Assembly (NCBI GenBank): GCA_002344525.1
Contig: DDTJ01000008.1
Location: 9,722-23,393, forward strand
DNA: 13,672 nt
Source of the DNA: Akkermansiaceae bacterium UBA2367
Lineage (GTDB): Bacteria > Verrucomicrobiota > Verrucomicrobiia > Verrucomicrobiales > DEV007
Reading direction: 5' to 3'
Part shown: positions 6,827-13,672 of the stretch, piece after piece
How the letters are laid out: each line of letters starts with the position of its first letter
Position numbering within the stretch: position 1 is the stretch's first letter
Made by a program: the position numbers and the translations under genes
The notes under the pieces: generated by a model
What the model saw: the letters and a program-made list of their open reading frames with translations, nothing else
What the model was told of the DNA's origin: nothing
The model's database searches: none

Positions 6827-7830
6827 TCGATCACCGCGCTGGCCCAGGTGAGGCCGGCTCCGAAGGCGACGAGGAGGATGCGGTCGCCCGGCTTCACGCG
6901 GCCCTCGCGGTGTGCCTCGTCGAGGGCGATGGCCACGGCGGCGGCGGAGGTGTTGCCGTATTTGTCGAGGTTGATGAAGACGTTCTCGCGGTTGAAGTCG
7001 AGCCGCTCCACGATGGCGTCGATGATGCGGAGGTTCGCCTGGTGGGGGATGATGAGGTCGATGTCGGCGATGCCCAGGCCCGCCGCCGCGATGGCGTCGT
7101 TGGCCGCTTGGCGCATGGCGTTGACGGCGTGCTTGAAGACCTCGCGCCCCTGCATGGAGAGCACGGCGGGCCGCGCCGGGGCGGCGCCGGGCAGGGCGGG
7201 GCAGGCGGAGCCGCCGCCGGGGATGTTGAGCAGTTCGGCCTGGGCGCCGTCGGTGCCGAGGGTGGAGGAGAGGATGCGTCCGCCGCCGTTGGTCGAGGGC
7301 AGCAGCACGGCGGCCCCGGCCCCGTCGCCGAAGAGGACGCAGGTGTTGCGGTCGTTCCAGTCGACGAAGGCGCTCAGTTTCTCCGCCCCGATGATGAGGG
7401 CGTTGCGGAAGGCTCCCGCGCCGACGGAGTGGCGGGCTAGCTCCATCGCGTAGAGGAAGCCGGAGCAAGCGGCGGAGACGTCGAAGGCGACGGCTTTGAA
7501 CGCACCGATCTGCTGCTGCACGTAGCAGGCGGTGGCGGGGGTGAGGGTGTCGGGCGTGATCGTCGCGACGATGATGAGCTCGATGTCGATGGCGGCGACG
7601 CCGGCCTGGTCGAGGGCGCGCCGCGCCGCCTCGCTGGCCATGTGGCTGGTGAACTCGCCCTCTTTCGCGATGCGCCGTTCGCGGATGCCGGTACGCGAGG
7701 TGATCCACTCGTCTGAGGTATCGACCGCCTCTTCCAGCTCATGGTTCGTCATGACGCGCTCGGGCAGGTAGCTGCCGGTCCCGGCGACGCGGACGGGGCA
7801 GGATCGGGGAGTTTCAGGTTCGAGGCTCAA
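6820..7830 (-). CDS. fabH: Beta-ketoacyl-ACP synthase III (FabH)
   Basis: FabH condenses acetyl-CoA with malonyl-ACP to start type II fatty acid synthesis in the cytoplasm. The 336-residue product shows the full thiolase-fold signature: catalytic Cys122 in SAACSGFLYA, His263 in IPHQANLRI and Asn293 in YGNTSAAAV, plus the family motifs SDEWITSRTGI near residues 39-49 and FGDGAGA near 167-173. The length is normal. The start is uncertain: the only in-frame initiation codon near the expected N-terminus is a TTG at 7830, with no Shine-Dalgarno sequence; the next ATG is codon 27, inside the conserved domain. The leader holds a TTCGGAT heptamer array. The plsX stop lies 43 nt upstream; the plsX-fabH order is common in bacteria and indicates one transcription unit. 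batA follows 49 nt downstream. Confidence 0.95.
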   Translation of the reverse strand: MSLEPETPRSCPVRVAGTGSYLPERVMTNHELEEAVDTSDEWITSRTGIRERRIAKEGEFTSHMASEAARRALDQAGVAAIDIELIIVATITPDTLTPATACYVQQQIGAFKAVAFDVSAACSGFLYAMELARHSVGAGAFRNALIIGAEKLSAFVDWNDRNTCVLFGDGAGAAVLLPSTNGGGRILSSTLGTDGAQAELLNIPGGGSACPALPGAAPARPAVLSMQGREVFKHAVNAMRQAANDAIAAAGLGIADIDLIIPHQANLRIIDAIVERLDFNRENVFINLDKYGNTSAAAVAIALDEAHREGRVKPGDRILLVAFGAGLTWASAVIEW

Positions 7831-7844
7831 GTTAAAGTCGAGGT

Positions 7845-7864
7845 TTCGGATTTCGGATTTCGGG
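7845..7864. repeat. TTCGGAT heptamer array in the plsX-fabH gap
   Basis: There are two perfect copies of TTCGGAT (7845-7851, 7852-7858) and a third that decays at its last base (TTCGGG, 7859-7864). It fills much of the 43-nt space between plsX and fabH, about 15 nt before the fabH TTG, where a ribosome binding site would be expected. Confidence 0.85.
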
Positions 7865-7873
7865 CTTTGGTAT

Positions 7874-8887
7874 TCAATAAATGAGTTCCGAGTATCGGTC
7901 CATCTCTTCTTCGATGTGCGGGTTGACGTGGTGCTTCACCGATTCGAGGGCGACGCGGATGGCGTTGTTCACCGCGCGGGGGGAGCTGGAGCCGTGGCCG
8001 ATGATGCAGACGCCGTTCACGCCGAGCAGGGGGCTGCCGCCGTAGGTCTCGTAGTTGCCGCGCTCGCGGACGGCGTGGAAGGCGTCCTTGGCGATGTAGG
8101 CGCCCATCTTGCGGACGGGGCTGGCGTTGATCTCCTGCTTCAGCCACTTGAACATGGCCTTGGCCGTGGCCTCGCAGGATTTCAGGATGACGTTGCCGAC
8201 GAAGCCGTCGCAAACCACGACGTCGATCTTGCCTTCGAACAAGTCGTGGCCCTCGACGTTGCCGCGGAAATTCAGGTCCGTGGCCCGGAGCAGTTCGAAG
8301 ACCTCGCGGGTGAAGTCGGTGCCCTTCGAGTCCTCCTCGCCCACGGACATGAGGCCGACGACGGGCTTCTCCTTGCCTTGGACGTGGCGGGCGTAGACGC
8401 TGCCCATGATGGCGTAGCCGAGCAGGTGGGAGGGCTTCGCATCGACGTTGGCCCCGGCGTCCATGATGTTGCAGGGGCCGTGCTCGCTCGGCAGGGGCGA
8501 GGCGATGCCGGATCGCTCGACGCCGGGGATGTGGCGCCACTTGATCGTCGCGGCGGCCACGGCGGCCCCGGTGTTCCCGGCGCTGACCACGGCGGAGGCG
8601 TCGCCGCGCTTCACCAGATCGACGGCGACGCTGATGGAGGAGTCCTTTTTCTGCCGCACCGATTTCACGGCCGAGTCGTGCATGGTCACGATCTCGGAAG
8701 CGTGGACGATCTCGATTTTCCCGAGCGGGCAGGAGAGGCGGTCTAACTGGGCCTTCACGATCGACTCCTCGCCGACGAGATAGAGTTTCTCCAAGTCGCG
8801 ACCGTGCGCCTGGAGGGCCTCGACCGCGCCCTCCACGATGGCTTCGGGGGCCTTGTCGCCCCCCATCACATCCAGAGCGATTCTCAT
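7874..8887 (-). CDS. plsX: Phosphate acyltransferase PlsX
   Basis: PlsX converts acyl-ACP and phosphate into acyl-phosphate, the donor for PlsY in phospholipid synthesis; it is a peripheral membrane enzyme. The 337-residue product begins with the family signature ALDVMGGDKAPEAIVEGA and contains VVSAGNTGAAVAAA, the ALPS-like ligand region GIASPLPSEHGPCNIMDAGAN, and VVCDGFVGNVILKSCE, followed by GGSPLLGVNGVCIIGHGSS. These are the conserved blocks of PlsX in the usual order, and the length is typical. The ATG at 8887 starts directly before the conserved N-terminus; no Shine-Dalgarno sequence is evident. It lies between rpmF and fabH, the classic rpmF-plsX-fabH arrangement. A 13-bp hairpin between rpmF and plsX may limit read-through from rpmF into the operon. 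Confidence 0.96.
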   Translation of the reverse strand: MRIALDVMGGDKAPEAIVEGAVEALQAHGRDLEKLYLVGEESIVKAQLDRLSCPLGKIEIVHASEIVTMHDSAVKSVRQKKDSSISVAVDLVKRGDASAVVSAGNTGAAVAAATIKWRHIPGVERSGIASPLPSEHGPCNIMDAGANVDAKPSHLLGYAIMGSVYARHVQGKEKPVVGLMSVGEEDSKGTDFTREVFELLRATDLNFRGNVEGHDLFEGKIDVVVCDGFVGNVILKSCEATAKAMFKWLKQEINASPVRKMGAYIAKDAFHAVRERGNYETYGGSPLLGVNGVCIIGHGSSSPRAVNNAIRVALESVKHHVNPHIEEEMDRYSELIY

Positions 8888-8938
8888 CCGTGAATCAGGC
8901 CGCTATTGAGGAACAGGCCGAGGCAACATGCAACCCCG

Positions 8939-8974
8939 AAAAGCGCAAAGTCACCTCGGCTGAGGTGACTTTGC
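8939..8974 (-). terminator. Strong hairpin with short U run downstream of rpmF
   Basis: A perfect 13-bp inverted repeat (8945-8957 with 8962-8974, loop of 4) lies 32 nt beyond the rpmF stop. Read on the minus strand it is followed by GCTTTTC, a weak U run. It may terminate or attenuate rpmF transcription ahead of plsX, or protect an rpmF transcript end. The short U run keeps confidence moderate. Confidence 0.5.
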
Positions 8975-9006
8975 AACGGTGGGGAAATGACGGGAGTGCC
9001 TTCGTA

Positions 9007-9189
9007 TCAAAGCTCGTCGACGACCAGCACTTGGCGGCCTTTGTAGTAGCCGCAGCTCGGGCAAGCGGTGTGGGAGGGGGCAGCGCTGCCGCACTCGGAG
9101 CACACGTTGAGCTTGCGGGCATGCCACCGCTGGCCGCTGCGGCGGAGGCGCTTCTTCATTTTGGAGGTTTTGCGTTTGGGGACTGCCAT
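9007..9189 (-). CDS. rpmF: 50S ribosomal protein L32 (bL32)
   Basis: The product is 60 residues and starts MAVPKRKTSKMKKRLRR, the standard N-terminus of L32. Four cysteines (C30-x2-C33 and C43-x2-C46, in CSEC and CPSC) form a zinc ribbon, so this is the C+ zinc-binding paralogue type. The ATG at 9189 is chosen because it gives the canonical N-terminus; an upstream in-frame GTG at 9216 would add nine unrelated residues and lies inside the likely -10 region of the promoter, so it is rejected. It is the first gene of the minus-strand group and is followed by a hairpin and plsX. The DUF177 (YceD) gene that often precedes rpmF is absent here. Confidence 0.96.
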   Translation of the reverse strand: MAVPKRKTSKMKKRLRRSGQRWHARKLNVCSECGSAAPSHTACPSCGYYKGRQVLVVDEL

Positions 9190-9213
9190 GGCGGGAAATT
9201 CGGGTGAAGGGCG

Positions 9214-9242
9214 CACTTAAACGGAGATTGCCGGAATGTCAA
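9214..9242 (-). promoter_or_regulatory. Sigma-70-like promoter for rpmF
   Basis: On the minus strand a perfect TTGACA (9242-9237) is followed, 16-17 nt later, by a poor -10 match (TTAAGT at 9220-9215 or TAAGTG one base on). Transcription would start near 9205, leaving a leader of about 15 nt before the rpmF ATG. The consensus -35 and its position are persuasive; the -10 is weak. Confidence 0.5.
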
Positions 9243-9246
9243 CATC

Positions 9247-9299
9247 GTCCTTGGCCTTTTGGTTTGGATCGCTATTGAGGTCGCCAAGGGGCCAAGGAC
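9247..9299 (+). other. Long inverted repeat in the rpmF-sucA divergent region
   Basis: Bases 9247-9262 pair with 9284-9299 over 16 positions (14 Watson-Crick and two U-G in plus-strand RNA) around a 21-nt loop; the outer 10 bp are perfect. It could fold in a sucA leader if sucA is transcribed from upstream of 9247. No sucA promoter is convincing anywhere in 9190-9401, so this is a structure without a demonstrated role. Confidence 0.45.
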
Positions 9300-9305
9300 C
9301 AAGGA
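9284..9305. repeat. CCAAGG(A/G) short tandem repeat, period 7-8
   Basis: CCAAGGGG, CCAAGGA and CCAAGGA follow each other directly between rpmF and sucA. It overlaps one arm of the long inverted repeat. Confidence 0.6.
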
Positions 9306-9401
9306 GAACCAAATCGAAATTCCCGCAATTTTCCCCTAGCAAGTCGCGCAGATTGAAGCGACTTTGCCCTTTTTGAGCGCGAGTTTTCCGAACGCTATTC
9401 A

Positions 9402-12176
<2,775 letters not shown>

Positions 12177-12180
12177 CCCG

Positions 12181-12218
12181 CCCGGAAGAGGCCGTCCGGG
12201 GCCGGCGCGGCGTTTTTT
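12181..12218 (+). terminator. Weak terminator-like GC-rich hairpins with T6 between sucA and sucB
   Basis: A 6-bp stem (12181-12186 with 12195-12200) is followed by a small GCCG/CGGC stem (12201-12211) and then six Ts (12213-12218). Further on comes a pyrimidine-rich run (12227-12258) before the sucB ATG. It may cause partial termination, tuning the sucA:sucB ratio; the stems are short, so this is tentative. Confidence 0.3.
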
Positions 12219-12277
12219 CCGCGTGACTTTCCCTTTTCCCTTTCCATTCTTCTTTCATCCGAACAACGAGTCCGAAC

Positions 12278-13459
12278 ATGGCGCACGAGATCAAAATCCC
12301 CTCCGTTGGCGAATCCATCGCCTCGGCCACCCTGGGCACCTGGCACAAGGCCGACGGTGATTATGTCAGGGCCGGGGAGGTCATCCTGACGATCGAGACC
12401 GACAAGATCTCGACCGAACTGGAGTCTGACCGCGACGGCGTTCTGCGCCACCTCGCCGCCGTCGGCGACGAACTGGCCATCGGCGCCCCCGTCGCTCGCA
12501 TCGAGGAGGGCGAAGCCCCCGCCGCGTCCTCAGAAGCTCCCGCCGCCGAGGCGAAACCCGCCGAGCCCACGCCCGAATCCGCTGCCCAAGTCAAGGCAAC
12601 CCCTGTGGCCAAGAAGATCGCCGAAGGGGAGGGGATCGACCTCTCCCGCGTCAGCGGCACCGGGGCCGGAGGCAAGATCACCAAGGCCGACGTCCTCGGA
12701 GCTTCCGCGCCCGCCCCGGAATCAGCCGAACCCGCCGCCGCCCCCGCCGTCGCGGGCGAAAAGCGCAGCACCCGCCGGAAGATGTCGCCCCTGCGCCGTA
12801 AGATCGCGACCCACCTCGTCAACGCCCAGCACGAAGCCGCCATCCTCACCACCTTCAACGAGTGCGACATGAGCGCGGCGATGGACCTGCGCAAGCGCCT
12901 TCAGGACGATTTCACCGCCCGCCACGGGGTGAAGCTCGGGTTCATGTCTTTCTTCGTCAAAGCCGTCGTCGAGGCCCTCCGGTCCGTCCCGGCGGTGAAC
13001 GCCCGCATCGAGGGGGACGAGATCGTGGAGAACCACTTCTACGACATCGGTGTGGCCGTGGGCACCGAAAAGGGGCTGTTCGTCCCCGTGATCCGCGACT
13101 GCGACCAGAAGAGCTTCGCCGGGATCGAGAAGGACATCGTCGATTATGCGAACAAGGCCCGCGAGGGCAAGCTCTCCCTGACCGACCTGCAAGGGGGCGT
13201 CTTCACCATCACCAACGGGGGCATCTACGGTTCGCTGCTCAGCACGCCCATCCTCAATCCCCCGCAATCCGGCATCCTCGGAATGCACAGCATCCAGCAG
13301 CGCCCCGTCGCCGTCGATGGCCAGGTCGTGATCCGTCCGATGATGTATCTCGCCCTCAGCTACGACCACCGCCTCGTCGACGGCAAGGAGGCCGTGACCT
13401 TCCTCGTGCGCGTGAAGCAGTGCCTCGAAAATCCCGAGCGCATGCTGCTGGGGGTGTGA
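12278..13459 (+). CDS. sucB: Dihydrolipoyllysine-residue succinyltransferase, E2 of 2-oxoglutarate dehydrogenase (SucB)
   Basis: SucB accepts the succinyl group from E1 on its lipoyl arm, transfers it to CoA, and forms the core of the 2-oxoglutarate dehydrogenase complex. The 393-residue product has a single lipoyl domain (residues 1-77, lipoyl Lys43 in ETDKIST), an Ala/Pro-rich linker, a peripheral subunit-binding domain (about 107-141, TPVAKKIAEGEGIDLSRVSG), a second flexible linker, and the catalytic domain (about 165-393) with the active-site DHRLVDG (His364, Asp368). The GGIYGSLLSTPILNPPQSGILGMH block is characteristic of SucB rather than pyruvate dehydrogenase E2. It is preceded by sucA; the E3 gene (lpd) is not in the window. 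The ATG at 12278 begins the lipoyl domain directly; no Shine-Dalgarno sequence is evident. Confidence 0.96.
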   Translation: MAHEIKIPSVGESIASATLGTWHKADGDYVRAGEVILTIETDKISTELESDRDGVLRHLAAVGDELAIGAPVARIEEGEAPAASSEAPAAEAKPAEPTPESAAQVKATPVAKKIAEGEGIDLSRVSGTGAGGKITKADVLGASAPAPESAEPAAAPAVAGEKRSTRRKMSPLRRKIATHLVNAQHEAAILTTFNECDMSAAMDLRKRLQDDFTARHGVKLGFMSFFVKAVVEALRSVPAVNARIEGDEIVENHFYDIGVAVGTEKGLFVPVIRDCDQKSFAGIEKDIVDYANKAREGKLSLTDLQGGVFTITNGGIYGSLLSTPILNPPQSGILGMHSIQQRPVAVDGQVVIRPMMYLALSYDHRLVDGKEAVTFLVRVKQCLENPERMLLGV

Positions 13460-13672
13460 GAGTTGAAGCTGCCGCGTCCTTCGGAGTGGATCTGCAGCCG
13501 GGGTCATTGACCCCGGTCGAGCGTCGATGGGACGTCCGAACCGACCTCAGTGAGGTCGGCTACAGCGCTGACGCGTGATTCCACGTCCACTTTCCTTCTC
13601 GTCAGGATTGGGATATGTCGGGACATCTCGAACGAATGCCTTCAGATGGTAAGGGTCTTTCCTAGATTAGGG
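13460..13672. other. Non-coding region downstream of sucB
   Basis: No supported gene is seen in the last 213 nt. It contains the REP-like pair described separately, then a less GC-rich stretch from about 13575 with a small palindrome (ATGTC-GG-GACAT). A short frame open to the window end from an ATG at 13646 is too short to judge. No classical U-tract terminator follows sucB. Confidence 0.7.
13492..13565. repeat. Inverted pair of REP-like palindromes (BIME-like element)
   Basis: Two tight palindromes, each with 9-bp arms around one central base, lie at 13498-13516 and 13541-13559, 24 nt apart. Unit 1 on the plus strand is preceded by GCAG; unit 2, read on the minus strand, is preceded by GTAG. 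Read in those directions both begin CTGYAGCCG and share the TCA-N-TGA centre, while stem bases differ in a compensated way. A tetranucleotide GTAG next to a hairpin in head-to-head pairs is the known architecture of REP/BIME elements mobilised by REP-associated tyrosine transposases (RAYT). No transposase is present in the window. Confidence 0.65.

Noticed and set aside
9190..9216. Upstream GTG start for rpmF (nine extra residues)
   Set aside because: It lies inside the likely -10 element, and the canonical L32 N-terminus MAVPKRKTSK begins at the ATG at 9189.

Overview
The window is about 13.7 kb of GC-rich bacterial DNA with ten recognisable protein genes and no rRNA, tRNA, CRISPR array or intact mobile element. 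Family content and gene neighbourhood (an aerotolerance bat operon with large von Willebrand A proteins, beside rpmF-plsX-fabH and the E1/E2 subunits of 2-oxoglutarate dehydrogenase) together with AATCCGA-type heptamer arrays suggest a member of the PVC group, most likely Verrucomicrobiota. This is inference: no marker gene in the window settles the taxonomy.

Layout. A divergent intergenic region at 9190-9401 splits the window in two. To its left everything reads on the minus strand, in transcription order: rpmF (L32), a strong hairpin, plsX, fabH, batA, a batB-batC fusion, batD, a batE-like gene, and a secreted beta-propeller protein that runs off the left edge. To its right, sucA and sucB read on the plus strand, followed by about 210 nt of non-coding DNA carrying an inverted pair of REP-like palindromes (GTAG/GCAG-flanked), which looks like a BIME.

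How the genes fit together. plsX and fabH supply acyl-phosphate and the first condensation of fatty acid synthesis. The Bat proteins are membrane and periplasmic components (VWA, TPR, Ig-like repeats, SH3-like) usually linked to stress tolerance and envelope homeostasis and usually driven by a MoxR AAA+ ATPase. Here the MoxR and DUF58 genes that normally lead such operons are not adjacent; fabH sits directly upstream of batA. sucA and sucB form the first two steps of the 2-oxoglutarate dehydrogenase complex; the E3 gene is not in the window.

The most unusual feature is a set of period-7 tandem arrays (GGGTCAC, AATCCGA/TTCGGAT, CCAAGGA) placed at sensitive points of the bat/fab operon: across the batE stop codon, inside the batD signal peptide, in the batBC C-terminal region and in the fabH leader. 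Because 7 is not a multiple of 3, loss or gain of a unit shifts frame. Loss of one unit at the batE stop would fuse BatE in frame to the downstream beta-propeller. Most starts lack a recognisable Shine-Dalgarno sequence, and several junctions show stop/start overlaps, including a 19-codon ORF that overlaps fabH at one end and batA at the other.
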